NCBI GenBank assembly: GCA_021738625.1
Contig: JAIPBS010000003.1
Location: 1-64,000 of the forward strand
Source of the DNA: Bacteroidales bacterium
GTDB lineage: Bacteria > Bacteroidota > Bacteroidia > Bacteroidales > JAIOZK01
Direction of reading: 5' to 3'
Length of the DNA stretch: 64,000 nucleotides
Position numbers and translations under genes: made by a program. This document shows positions 47,585 through 56,191 of this stretch, one piece after another; the stretch's first letter is position 1, and each line of letters starts with the position of its first letter. The notes under the pieces were generated by a model, which was given only the letters and a program-made list of their open reading frames with translations, searched no databases and was not told the origin of the DNA.

Positions 47585-48426
47585 TTCATAAAGTATTTAT
47601 AGCCAATCAATTGATATAGCAGTTTTGCAGCCATAAAATCCGGCGCTTTGTTTGACGCATTTGGGCAAAGTTCAACAATATCGAAACCCACAACATCCTT
47701 CATTTTAAACACCTCTCTTAAAAACTCCAGGGTTTCGTGCCAAAGGAAGCCACCCGGTTCGGGCGTTCCCGTTGAAGGCATGATGGAGGGATCAAAATAA
47801 TCCAGGTCGATGGTGATATATACCTTATCTCTTAGTCTGCTGAGGGCTTTGTTTTTCCAACCTGGATTTCGCTGCATCCGATGGGCATAAAACATATTTC
47901 TTTCATCATGTACTGTTTCTTCCTCACTAATGCTCCGGATCCCCACCTGAACAATTTCAGCTGCTTCCCTGGCACGGGCCATCACACAGGCATGGTTGAA
48001 GCGGCTCCCCTCATATTCTTCTCGCAGATCGGCATGGGCGTCCAGTTGCAAAATACTAACATCGCTGAAGTTTTCGGCATGAACCAGAATCGGACCGATG
48101 CTCACCGAATGCTCACCACCAATGGTCACAACGAATTTTTCTTTTTGGAGAAACTGTTGTACGCGATTTCTGGTGACCCCCACCATTTGTTCGGGAGAAT
48201 CAAACTCCGGATCAGTTGAAGCGGTGTGAATACCGATCTTATAAACCTCCGATTTTGTCTCTATGTCGAAGAGTTCCATATTGGCGGAAGCTTCCAAAAG
48301 GGCTTGCGGTCCCCTGTCGGCGCCTTTTAACCATGTGCTGGTCCCGTCATACGGTATGGGCAAAATCACCACCTTTGCATTCTCAAATGCAGCGTATTTC
48401 TGCCGAATTCCTCCAAAATTCATCAT
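47581..48426 (-). CDS. speB: Agmatinase
   Basis: Ureohydrolase that turns agmatine into putrescine and urea using two manganese ions. The 281 residues carry the metal motifs GGEHSVSIGP, LQLDAHADLREEY and ITIDLDYFDPSIMPSTGTPE (all ligands present) and GFDIVELCPN near the end. The arginase/agmatinase choice rests on the neighbouring arginine decarboxylase. Coupled to the next gene by an ATGA overlap. Confidence 0.93.
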   Translation of the reverse strand: MMNFGGIRQKYAAFENAKVVILPIPYDGTSTWLKGADRGPQALLEASANMELFDIETKSEVYKIGIHTASTDPEFDSPEQMVGVTRNRVQQFLQKEKFVVTIGGEHSVSIGPILVHAENFSDVSILQLDAHADLREEYEGSRFNHACVMARAREAAEIVQVGIRSISEEETVHDERNMFYAHRMQRNPGWKNKALSRLRDKVYITIDLDYFDPSIMPSTGTPEPGGFLWHETLEFLREVFKMKDVVGFDIVELCPNASNKAPDFMAAKLLYQLIGYKYFMK

Positions 48427-48449
48427 GCTCTAATTTACAAGATTTTATC

Positions 48450-49037
48450 TTATCCTGTGATCAGGGGATAAAAATAGTTTGTGAAGCACAAGGCAACAAT
48501 CACCGTCCCATACCTCTTCTGCGGCACGTAGCTCTCCATGATCAGCTTGGTATCTCTCAGTTCCATGTGCTGGTAGCCGGCATTATACAGCTCTTTCAGA
48601 CTTTCCCGCAATCGCCATTCCAGTTCATCCAATGGAAAATTGCCATAATTTTCACAAACCAAGCCGCCGTATTTCTTATCCTGTTGATAGAGCCAGCCAA
48701 AAATAATGCCTGCGCTCAGGCGTTCACTTTCGTGTCCGTTTGCAACCGCCATAATACATTCCATAACCTCTCCATGTTGAATTCTTTCGGGTTTTGGAAT
48801 TTCCGTGGCGATATCCGGCAAAATTGAGGAATAGGTCATGATATTAGCCATGTCGATGCCGGCAGACTTTAATGCCAAATGGTATGATCCGGCATGAACC
48901 GCGATGTCGCTCTCGCCGGTTCCTTTTGTAATAAAGTAATCCTTTGGTATGCGGTTACCCATTACGATGCCCTTCATGGGCTCACTTGCTTCATGCATGC
49001 CTTCATGCTGCAAGTCGCTGTAATTGATTATTTTCAT
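48450..49037 (-). CDS. Pyruvoyl-dependent arginine decarboxylase
   Basis: Makes agmatine from arginine. The 195-residue proenzyme resembles archaeal PvlArgDC: GNRIPKDYFITKGTGESD, then YSSILPDI with Ser70-Ser71, the self-cleavage site that turns Ser71 into the pyruvoyl group. Later signatures GIIFGWLYQQDKK and RYGTVIVALCF fit the family. It is the first gene of the polyamine block and is preceded by a good promoter. This gene type is rarer in bacteria than the PLP-dependent arginine decarboxylase. Confidence 0.88.
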   Translation of the reverse strand: MKIINYSDLQHEGMHEASEPMKGIVMGNRIPKDYFITKGTGESDIAVHAGSYHLALKSAGIDMANIMTYSSILPDIATEIPKPERIQHGEVMECIMAVANGHESERLSAGIIFGWLYQQDKKYGGLVCENYGNFPLDELEWRLRESLKELYNAGYQHMELRDTKLIMESYVPQKRYGTVIVALCFTNYFYPLITG

Positions 49038-49079
49038 TTCCCTAAGTCATAAATTTAGTTTTAAAATTAAAAAAGTTGG

Positions 49080-49109
49080 CAAATGTAGATAATATTTTTA
49101 TTCTGTCAA
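49080..49109 (-). promoter_or_regulatory. Promoter of the polyamine gene block
   Basis: On the minus strand TTGACA begins at 49109 and TACATTTG lies at 49087-49080, an exact -7 match with 22 bp between first bases. The leader to the ATG at 49037 is about 36 nt. Confidence 0.7.
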
Positions 49110-49353
49110 GTTCCGCAAAACCGATTGCGATATTTTTTTTCAACAATTTTCCTGACACTTTACTTCACCAAAACAAATCCGCAATTAATTTTCATTTAGC
49201 TTTACAATTTAAGAAAGTTGTTATTCAAATCCAACTGCAACATTAAAAAGAAACATAAGTTATGTAAATTCGGAATTCCCTCATCCCTCTCATTGGTTTG
49301 AAAATTACTTTTTTAATAAAGGCCGATAAATTGTTAATTTACAAATATTGTTC

Positions 49354-49361
49354 TATTTTTG
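49354..49361 (+). promoter_or_regulatory. Promoter -7 box of secDF
   Basis: TATTTTTG matches TAnnTTTG exactly; a TTG at 49331-49333, 23 bp upstream, may be the -33 box. The leader is about 35 nt. Confidence 0.65.
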
Positions 49362-49402
49362 CACCCTCAAAAAAATTCAGATTTAATTAAATTCTTGAAC
49401 AC

Positions 49403-52400
49403 ATGCAAAGTAGAGGAGCAATAAAGTTTTTTGCAATCGTATTCGCACTGGTTTGTTTGTTCCAGCTTTCATTTACCTTTTTCACCACCAAGGTGGAAAA
49501 TGATGCCGAAAGTTATGCGCGCGGCCCTGAAGCGGAGCACCTGGCAGAACAACTGGCACAGGGAGATGAAGCCCTGGAAAGCTATATGTACGATTCGATT
49601 GTGAAGGTGAGGGAGAATTACTACCTGGACTCCATCTCAGGAAAAGACCCAAACGGCAACGACATTTACATTTACAACCTGCTCATTAAAAAATACACCT
49701 ACCCCGAATGTAAGGAAAGGGAGATCAACCTTGGTCTTGACCTGAAAGGCGGTATGAACGTGATGCTGGAGATCAAGGTTGAGGATATCATCAGAGCGCT
49801 TTCCGACAATAATCCCAATGCAACCTTCCAGGACGCCCTGACAATGGCCAAACAAAAACAACGTGATAGCCAGGAGGACTTTATCACCCTTTTCGGGGAG
49901 TCCTTCACCCAGATCGATCCCAACGCCAGCCTGGCCACTATTTTTATGGGTAGCGCCGATATTGGCGATCGTATCGACTATGGTTCAACCAACCAAGAGG
50001 TATTGAATGTTATCCGGCAGGAAACGGAACAGGCCATCGACCGGGCCTTTAAAATCCTGAACACCCGTGTAAACCGATTTGGAGTTGCCCAGCCCAATAT
50101 CCAGAAACTGGCCACTACCGGTAGAATACTGGTTGAACTTCCCGGCGTTAAAGATCCGGAAAGGGTCAGAAAACTCCTGCAGGGAACAGCCAAGCTCGAA
50201 TTCTGGGAAACCTGGGAATTCACTGAAATTCAACCTTACCTGGCAGAAGCCAACGAGCAGTTGAAAAACCGCATTAACATTGAAGAAATTTTAACAGCCG
50301 ACCCCGGTCAAACCGATGTGCTTGACACCAAACTGGCCCAGCAAGACACAAGCGATATCGCTGAAGAGATCAGCGAAGGAACCGATCTGCTGGAAGGCCT
50401 TCAAGAAGAACAGCAGGACACCATCGACCAGGAATCCGTTCTGGACATGTTGGAGAAAGAAGAAGACACCACGGCTGTTAGAACCGAGAACAGCCAGATG
50501 CAATATGCCCGTGAAAATCCACTCTTTGCTTTTCTGCAACCCAATTACTATCAAAACCAGGAAGGCAACTGGGTGGCCGGTCGCGGTGCAACCGTGGGCT
50601 ATGCACAGGTAAAAGATACAGCCCGTGTTAACTATCTGCTTAGCAAAGTAACCGATATTATCCCACAAGATGTGAAACTGGCCTGGTCCGTTAAGCCCGA
50701 TCCAAGATCCAATTTGATGGAACTCATCGCATTGCGCGACGATGACGGAGCAGCCCTCAGTGGTGATGTGATCACCAGCGCCAGACAGGACATTTCCGAA
50801 CAGGGCGAACCCAATGTTAGCCTGAGCATGAATTCGGAAGGTACCGGTATCTGGAAAAGGTTGACCGGTCAGAATATTGGCAAACAAATCGCCATTGTGC
50901 TCGACGGTTATGTTTATTCACATCCCGTTGTAAATGATGAAATCCCCACTGGACGTTCCGTCATTAGTGGAGGACAGATGTCCATTCAGGAGGCACAAGA
51001 CCTCGCCAACATCCTGGAAGCAGGTAAGCTCCCTGCTCCCGCAAGGATTGTGGAAGAAGCGGTAGTCGGCCCTTCGCTCGGACGTGAAGCCATCAATGCC
51101 GGTCTGTGGTCCTTTGTACTGGCCTTTGCACTTGTTTTGGTGTATATGGTATTGTATTACAACCGCGCAGGATGGGTAGCCGACCTCGCCCTGCTCACCA
51201 ATATTTTCTTTCTGTTTGGTGTGCTGGCCTCGCTACAAGCCGTACTAACCCTACCCGGTATCGCCGGTATCGTGCTCACCCTTGGTATGTCGGTGGATGC
51301 CAATGTGATTATCTACGAACGTATTAAAGAGGAGGTGCGCGCCGGTAAAGGTATACGACTGGCCATACAGGACGGTTACAAGAATGCCTATTCCGCCATC
51401 ATCGATGGTAACGTAACCACACTGCTGACAGGTATCGTATTGTTTGTATTTGGTTCGGGACCGGTTCAGGGTTTTGCTACTACATTGATCATTGGTATCC
51501 TGTCTTCATTGTTCTCAGCCATCTTCATTTCACGACTTGTCTTCACCAACCTGCTCACACGCAACAAAAAGATCATCTTCGACAACAAGCTAACACGTAA
51601 CTGGCTGGTGAATGTCAACTTCGATTTTTTGAAACTTAGAAAAGGCGCTTATGTAATTTCAACCATTATCATTGTGATCGGAATCGGTTCACTCATTTTT
51701 AGAGGACTTAATTTTGGTGTTGATTTCTCGGGCGGAAGGACTTACGTGGTCCGCTTCGACCAGAACGTTTCAACCGTTGACATACGTGATGTACTGACCG
51801 ATCAATTTGAAGGAAATGCTCCCGAGGTTAAAACTTTCGGGCCGCAAACACAGATTAAAGTCACCACCAAATATATGATAGATGAAGAAGGCTCTGCGAT
51901 TGACTCTCTCGTTCAGCGAAAGCTCTATGCCGGCCTGAAGCCATTCTATAAAGACACCACCATTAAATATAAAGATTTTACAGCCGATTCGGATGTGGAT
52001 AGCAAACTGATCGGGATATTGAGCAGCCAGAAGGTTGGACCGACCATTGCGGATGACATCCGGCGGGATGCCATTCTGGCGGTGGTGATCGCCCTGATCG
52101 TAATCTTTGCATACATTGCCGTCAGGTTCAGCAAGTGGCAATACGGTCTGGCTGGCGTGATCGCGTTGTTCCACGACTCGCTGATCACCATCTCGTTGTT
52201 TTCCCTCTTCTATAATGTGTTGCCCTTTAATATGGAGATCGACCAGGCCTTCATTGCAGCTATCCTAACGATCATTGGTTACTCCATTAACGATACGGTG
52301 ATCATCTTCGACCGCATCAGGGAATACATCAAGCTTTATCCAAAAAAGGATATGAAGACCAATATCAACTCAGCGCTTAACAGCACGCTTGCCCGTACAT

Positions 52401-52618
52401 TCAATACCTCGGGAACCACGCTGGTGGTATTGATCATCATCTTTATTTTTGGCGGCGAGATTATTCGCGGATTTACCTTCGCACTGCTAATGGGTATCCT
52501 TATCGGTACCTACTCCTCACTGTTCAACGCCAGCCCGGTGGCTTACGACCTGATCGGTGAGAAAAAGGAAAAGGCGCCGGTGAAAAAAGGTAAAGCCGTT
52601 AAACGTAAAAGAAAATAA
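49403..52618 (+). CDS. secDF: Fused protein translocase subunit SecDF
   Basis: Membrane protein that uses the proton gradient to help pull proteins through SecYEG. The 1071 residues are a SecD part (to about 770) and a SecF part in one chain, as usual in Bacteroidota. SecD: LGLDLKGGMNVMLEIKVEDI, GVKDPERVRKLLQGTAKLEF, VVGPSLGREAINAG and VDANVIIYERIKEE. SecF: LNFGVDFSGGRTYVVRFDQ, GYSINDTVIIFDRIREYIK and LNSTLARTFNTSGTTLVVLI. Between about 300 and 365 lies an acidic, low-complexity insertion (ending MLEKEEDTTAVRTE) in the first periplasmic domain. A terminator follows. Confidence 0.97.
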   Translation: MQSRGAIKFFAIVFALVCLFQLSFTFFTTKVENDAESYARGPEAEHLAEQLAQGDEALESYMYDSIVKVRENYYLDSISGKDPNGNDIYIYNLLIKKYTYPECKEREINLGLDLKGGMNVMLEIKVEDIIRALSDNNPNATFQDALTMAKQKQRDSQEDFITLFGESFTQIDPNASLATIFMGSADIGDRIDYGSTNQEVLNVIRQETEQAIDRAFKILNTRVNRFGVAQPNIQKLATTGRILVELPGVKDPERVRKLLQGTAKLEFWETWEFTEIQPYLAEANEQLKNRINIEEILTADPGQTDVLDTKLAQQDTSDIAEEISEGTDLLEGLQEEQQDTIDQESVLDMLEKEEDTTAVRTENSQMQYARENPLFAFLQPNYYQNQEGNWVAGRGATVGYAQVKDTARVNYLLSKVTDIIPQDVKLAWSVKPDPRSNLMELIALRDDDGAALSGDVITSARQDISEQGEPNVSLSMNSEGTGIWKRLTGQNIGKQIAIVLDGYVYSHPVVNDEIPTGRSVISGGQMSIQEAQDLANILEAGKLPAPARIVEEAVVGPSLGREAINAGLWSFVLAFALVLVYMVLYYNRAGWVADLALLTNIFFLFGVLASLQAVLTLPGIAGIVLTLGMSVDANVIIYERIKEEVRAGKGIRLAIQDGYKNAYSAIIDGNVTTLLTGIVLFVFGSGPVQGFATTLIIGILSSLFSAIFISRLVFTNLLTRNKKIIFDNKLTRNWLVNVNFDFLKLRKGAYVISTIIIVIGIGSLIFRGLNFGVDFSGGRTYVVRFDQNVSTVDIRDVLTDQFEGNAPEVKTFGPQTQIKVTTKYMIDEEGSAIDSLVQRKLYAGLKPFYKDTTIKYKDFTADSDVDSKLIGILSSQKVGPTIADDIRRDAILAVVIALIVIFAYIAVRFSKWQYGLAGVIALFHDSLITISLFSLFYNVLPFNMEIDQAFIAAILTIIGYSINDTVIIFDRIREYIKLYPKKDMKTNINSALNSTLARTFNTSGTTLVVLIIIFIFGGEIIRGFTFALLMGILIGTYSSLFNASPVAYDLIGEKKEKAPVKKGKAVKRKRK

Positions 52619-52646
52619 GTCAACTGAAATATAAGCCGATATATGA

Positions 52647-52675
52647 AGTCCCGCCCAATAGCGGGACTTTTTTTT
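52647..52675 (+). terminator. Intrinsic terminator after secDF
   Basis: AGTCCCGC (52647-52654) pairs with GCGGGACT (52661-52668) across a six-base loop, followed directly by seven T. It is 28 bp after the secDF stop. Confidence 0.92.
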
Positions 52676-52676
52676 A

Positions 52677-52684
52677 TATTTTTG
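52677..52684 (+). promoter_or_regulatory. Promoter -7 box of tatA
   Basis: TATTTTTG, exact match to TAnnTTTG, begins right after the terminator T-run, so tatA has its own start although it follows secDF closely. No -33 box is obvious. Confidence 0.55.
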
Positions 52685-52705
52685 CCTGAAGGTCCAGTTT
52701 AAATT

Positions 52706-52996
52706 ATGATGATACACGGAACCATAATGTTGTTTTTCAGTTTGAGTGGAGGAGAAATTTTCCTGATCCTCTTCGTGGCTTTTCTTGTGTTCGGACCGGA
52801 CAAATTTCCCGAGCTGGCCAGGAAAATCGGCAAAGGTATCAACGAGATCAAAAGGGCCTCGGCCTCCATCAAGGATGAGATCAATCGTGAAACAGGGGAC
52901 CTCAAAAAAGACCTGGATGTGGAAGAGGATATCGCCGGCAAGCCAAAAAAGCAGAAGGATCAGAAAAAAGACAAGGAAGAAGAAAAGGCCAAATAA
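52706..52996 (+). CDS. tatA: Twin-arginine translocase subunit TatA/TatE
   Basis: Pore-forming subunit of the Tat pathway for folded proteins. The 96 residues have one short membrane helix (GGEIFLILFVAFLVFGPDKF) followed by an amphipathic helix (PELARKIGKGINEIKRASAS) and a Lys/Glu-rich tail ending KKDKEEEKAK. The FGPDKFPELAR hinge is the family signature. The start could also be the Met at 52727. tatC is not in this window. Confidence 0.93.
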   Translation: MMIHGTIMLFFSLSGGEIFLILFVAFLVFGPDKFPELARKIGKGINEIKRASASIKDEINRETGDLKKDLDVEEDIAGKPKKQKDQKKDKEEEKAK

Positions 52997-53046
52997 TTCG
53001 TCGGTTCATTCGTTTATCAAAAGTGAAAACACCTTTAATATTTAAA

Positions 53047-55524
53047 ATGAAAAATATATTATCCGTATTGTTTTTAAGTGTGGGTCTTTTGCTGATCGCC
53101 CAAGCAGCCAGTGCGCAGCGCAACCCGGCGGCGGCAGCCGATGAAGCCTTCGAGAATAAAAAATTTGTAGTTGCTGTTGAACGATACAAGAAAGCATATA
53201 CCAAAGTTAAAAACAACGATGCCGAAAGAAACCGCATCATCTATCAGCTTGGCGAATGCTATCGCCTTACCAATTACCCCAAGCGGGCCGAGATGCAATA
53301 CAAACGCCTGATCAGGAAAGATTACCAAAAAGAAAGGCCCGAACTTTTGTTGCATTTTGCCGACGCCCTCAAAGCCAATGAGAAATACAACGAAGCGATC
53401 GAATACTATAAAATGTATGCCGAATTGATTCCTGAAGACCCCCGGGGCCTTAGTGGGATAAAATCCTGCGAGATGATCAACGAATGGCTTGACAACCCCA
53501 GCAAACATCAGATCGAAAGCGTTAAACGTCTGAACTCAAGAGAATCCGATTTTGCCCCCACCTATGCGGGTGATGCGTACAATTCAATCATTTTTACTTC
53601 CACACGTGAAGGTTCAACCGGAAGCGACACCGATGAATGGACCGATCAGAACTTCAGCGATCTTTATGTCAGCCGCATGGACCGGAAAGGAGAATGGAGT
53701 ACGCCGGTTTTACTCGACAACAGCGATGGCGAAGGGGAGGATGTGATCAATACCAAAGCCAATGAAGGCGCTCCCACCATGAACAGCGACTTCAGCACGC
53801 TCTATTTCACCCGTTGCCCCAAAGACAGTGAAAAAGGTCTCAGCGGATGTCAAATCTATAAAAGCGAACGTAGCGGCCGCAGCTGGCGGGCGCCCGAACT
53901 GTTGTTGCTCGGCAACGACACCAATGCCGTTGTGGGGCATCCTACCCTGAGCGAGGATGAACTGATCATTTATTTCTCTTCAAGAAGAGTAGGCGGAATG
54001 GGCGGAAACGACATCTGGGTGGCTACACGCGAAAAAGCCTCGGAAGAGTTCGGCAGACCCATGAACATTGGACCGGTCGTAAACACCCCCGGGAATGAAA
54101 TGTTCCCTTTCCTGCGCTATGATACCGTTCTGTATTTTGCATCCGACGGCCATCCCGGTATGGGCGGTTTGGACCTGTTCAAAGTCACCATTGATGAGAA
54201 TGGCGAATGGGGCCAGCCGGTGAATCTGGGTGTTCCTTTAAACAGCAGCGGGGATGATTTTGCCATTATTTTTAAACCCGGGGGAGAAGAAGGATTTTTC
54301 AGCACCAACCGGGATTCCTACAGGGGATATGACGGCCTCTACCATTTTATCATCCCGCCTGTCGAATTCACCCTGAGCGGTACCGTTAAGAATGAAAGAA
54401 CCCTGCAGTTCGTGGAAGCTGTGAATGTTGAATTAGTGGGATCCGATGGTACATCGGTTGCCACCTATACCAACGACAAAGGCTTTTATATGTTCGGAAA
54501 ATCACAGGTGCTGCCCAATACCACCTATGAGCTGATCCTGAGCAAAGAGGATTACTTTAACACAACTGGTACCACCACAACGGTCGGCCTTACAAAAAGC
54601 ACCGATCTTACCAGGGATTTCATGTTGCAACCCATTCCGGAAGAACCCATCGTATTGCCCGAGATTTTATATGATCTCGATAAATGGGCACTCAAACCCC
54701 AATACCAGGATTCCTTGCAGGGCCTGATCAAAACCCTGGATGAAAATGAAACCATCGTGATCGAACTGGCCTCCCATACCGATGCCAGGGCTTCGGATGA
54801 GTACAATGAGATCCTGTCGCAGAAACGCGCACAGTCGGTGGTAAACTACCTGATCGACCGCGGGATCGACCCCGATAGACTTGTTGCTAAGGGCTACGGT
54901 GAACGTGTGCCCAGAGAACTTAAGAAAGACATCAACAGGGACGGGTACCTCTTTGAGAAAGGAACCGTGTTGACCGAAAGCTATATCGACTCGCTTGATG
55001 TGGAAGACAAGCGGGAGGTAGCACATCAGTTGAACCGGCGAACAGAGTTCCGGGTATTGCGAAAAGACTTTGTTCCCAAACCCAAACCCGAGCTCGACAA
55101 GGACATCAACATTGTTATGAACCCCGAAGACAATGTGGTGAAATACACCACCGATCCCACAACCGGGGAAATTCAAACCATTTGCACCATCAATGGTTAT
55201 AGCATGCAGTTTACCTACGAGCCCGACCTGAATGCCATTATCACCCTTGATAAAGCGCTTGAACTCCTAAACAAAGGAGCCATAAGCAAAGACAACTTTG
55301 AAGGGGACCCCAATCAGGTCCTTGCCGAAGGTTCTATTGCCAACAATGCCGTGTTTGTGGTGGAAGAATTCACCCTGGGAACCTTTACCGTCAAAGATGT
55401 GAAATTTACAGTTAGCCACCGATTGAGGCATCCCCTGATGATCGGAAGATCAGTTCTGCAGCAAATCGGCAAATTTAAGATCAACAGGGATAAGCAGGAG
55501 ATTGTTTTTGAGGTGAAGGAATAA
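53047..55524 (+). CDS. OmpA-family cell-envelope protein with TPR, beta-propeller and degenerate retropepsin-like domains
   Basis: A protein of 825 residues starting at the ATG at 53047 with a clean signal peptide (MKNILSVLFLSVGLLLIAQA). Order of parts: TPR-like helices to about 150 (LGECYRLTNYPKRAEMQYKR), a PD40/WD40-like propeller from 170 to 420 (GDAYNSIIFTSTREGS, STLYFTRCPKDS, VLYFASDGHPGMGGLDLF), a carboxypeptidase-regulatory-like domain from 440 (VNVELVGSDG), then OmpA peptidoglycan binding (VIELASHTDARASDEYNEIL, RAQSVVNYLIDRGID). This layout resembles PorE, an anchor of the T9SS complex. The last 140 residues resemble a retropepsin-like aspartic protease fold (VKDVKFTVSHRLRHPLMIGR), but the D-T/S-G is replaced by EPD, so it should be inactive. 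Confidence 0.85.
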   Translation: MKNILSVLFLSVGLLLIAQAASAQRNPAAAADEAFENKKFVVAVERYKKAYTKVKNNDAERNRIIYQLGECYRLTNYPKRAEMQYKRLIRKDYQKERPELLLHFADALKANEKYNEAIEYYKMYAELIPEDPRGLSGIKSCEMINEWLDNPSKHQIESVKRLNSRESDFAPTYAGDAYNSIIFTSTREGSTGSDTDEWTDQNFSDLYVSRMDRKGEWSTPVLLDNSDGEGEDVINTKANEGAPTMNSDFSTLYFTRCPKDSEKGLSGCQIYKSERSGRSWRAPELLLLGNDTNAVVGHPTLSEDELIIYFSSRRVGGMGGNDIWVATREKASEEFGRPMNIGPVVNTPGNEMFPFLRYDTVLYFASDGHPGMGGLDLFKVTIDENGEWGQPVNLGVPLNSSGDDFAIIFKPGGEEGFFSTNRDSYRGYDGLYHFIIPPVEFTLSGTVKNERTLQFVEAVNVELVGSDGTSVATYTNDKGFYMFGKSQVLPNTTYELILSKEDYFNTTGTTTTVGLTKSTDLTRDFMLQPIPEEPIVLPEILYDLDKWALKPQYQDSLQGLIKTLDENETIVIELASHTDARASDEYNEILSQKRAQSVVNYLIDRGIDPDRLVAKGYGERVPRELKKDINRDGYLFEKGTVLTESYIDSLDVEDKREVAHQLNRRTEFRVLRKDFVPKPKPELDKDINIVMNPEDNVVKYTTDPTTGEIQTICTINGYSMQFTYEPDLNAIITLDKALELLNKGAISKDNFEGDPNQVLAEGSIANNAVFVVEEFTLGTFTVKDVKFTVSHRLRHPLMIGRSVLQQIGKFKINRDKQEIVFEVKE

Positions 55525-55589
55525 TTCATTTGTCATTCAGTGGTTATTCGATAGTAATTCAGTTGTCAATCGGTGGTTATTCAGCGGAA
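55524..55589. repeat. Degenerate tandem 11-bp repeats, six units
   Basis: Six consecutive 11-bp units (such as ATTCAGTGGTT, ATTCGATAGTA, ATTCAGTTGTC, AATCGGTGGTT) begin on the stop codon of the OmpA-family gene. They are the reverse complement family of the repeats at 35129-35212. Confidence 0.85.
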
Positions 55590-55613
55590 AATCGTAAATG
55601 ATCTTCACTTTCA

Positions 55614-56189
55614 TTATTTGTTTGTTTGATTGGTTCCATCTTTCAGGCAAACAACACTTTCGGGATATTTTGCCGAAGCAGCTAAACCTTTATCAGCCAC
55701 ATTCTCACGCAAAAAATCCACACTGGCCATTTCTCCAAACTGTTTGTTCATGGCTTTTCTGCGGAACTCAAATATTTCATCCAGCTGCTTTCTGATGAGT
55801 AGCGAATTGGCAATGGCGCCTAAAAAGCCCAGGGGCGGTTTATAGGAAACAATGTCGGTCATCAGCACACCGCCTTCGATTTCTTCGATTTTGTGTTGAT
55901 GGTGCCACATGGCATAGTGACCGCTGCGCTGCTCATCCACAAAATATTCTTTTTTGTGCATTTGCGTGATCTCGGTCACCCAAACCATTTTGATCCCGAA
56001 GATCGGGCTGACCTTATAACTGATGATCATTCCGGGGTACATTTTCTCCAGCCGGCCGCCTGATGTGATATCAAACCCCATATACCCGGGGGTGATCTTT
56101 TTCAGGTTGGCCGGGGTGGAAATAAAGTCCCATACTTCATCCAGGGATGCAGGCAGTTTCTGTTTATATGTTATTTGATAAAAAGCCAT
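55614..56189 (-). CDS. SRPBCC-family ligand-binding protein
   Basis: A 191-residue protein of the START/Bet v1-like fold: FYQITYKQKLPASLDEVWDF at the start, TPANLKKITPGYMGFDITSG and the ending region FLGAIANSLLIRKQLDEIFE. These proteins bind a hydrophobic ligand in a deep pocket; the ligand is unknown. It is the last gene of a three-gene operon (3-bp gap to the SDR gene). Confidence 0.88.
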   Translation of the reverse strand: MAFYQITYKQKLPASLDEVWDFISTPANLKKITPGYMGFDITSGGRLEKMYPGMIISYKVSPIFGIKMVWVTEITQMHKKEYFVDEQRSGHYAMWHHQHKIEEIEGGVLMTDIVSYKPPLGFLGAIANSLLIRKQLDEIFEFRRKAMNKQFGEMASVDFLRENVADKGLAASAKYPESVVCLKDGTNQTNK

Positions 56190-56191
56190 GA

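Larger units (their letters stand above)
49038..49402. other. Divergent intergenic region of 365 bp
   Basis: Holds the promoter of the polyamine block on the minus strand and the secDF promoter on the plus strand; the 190 bp between the two are A/T-rich without a reading frame or a strong hairpin that I can see. Confidence 0.7.
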
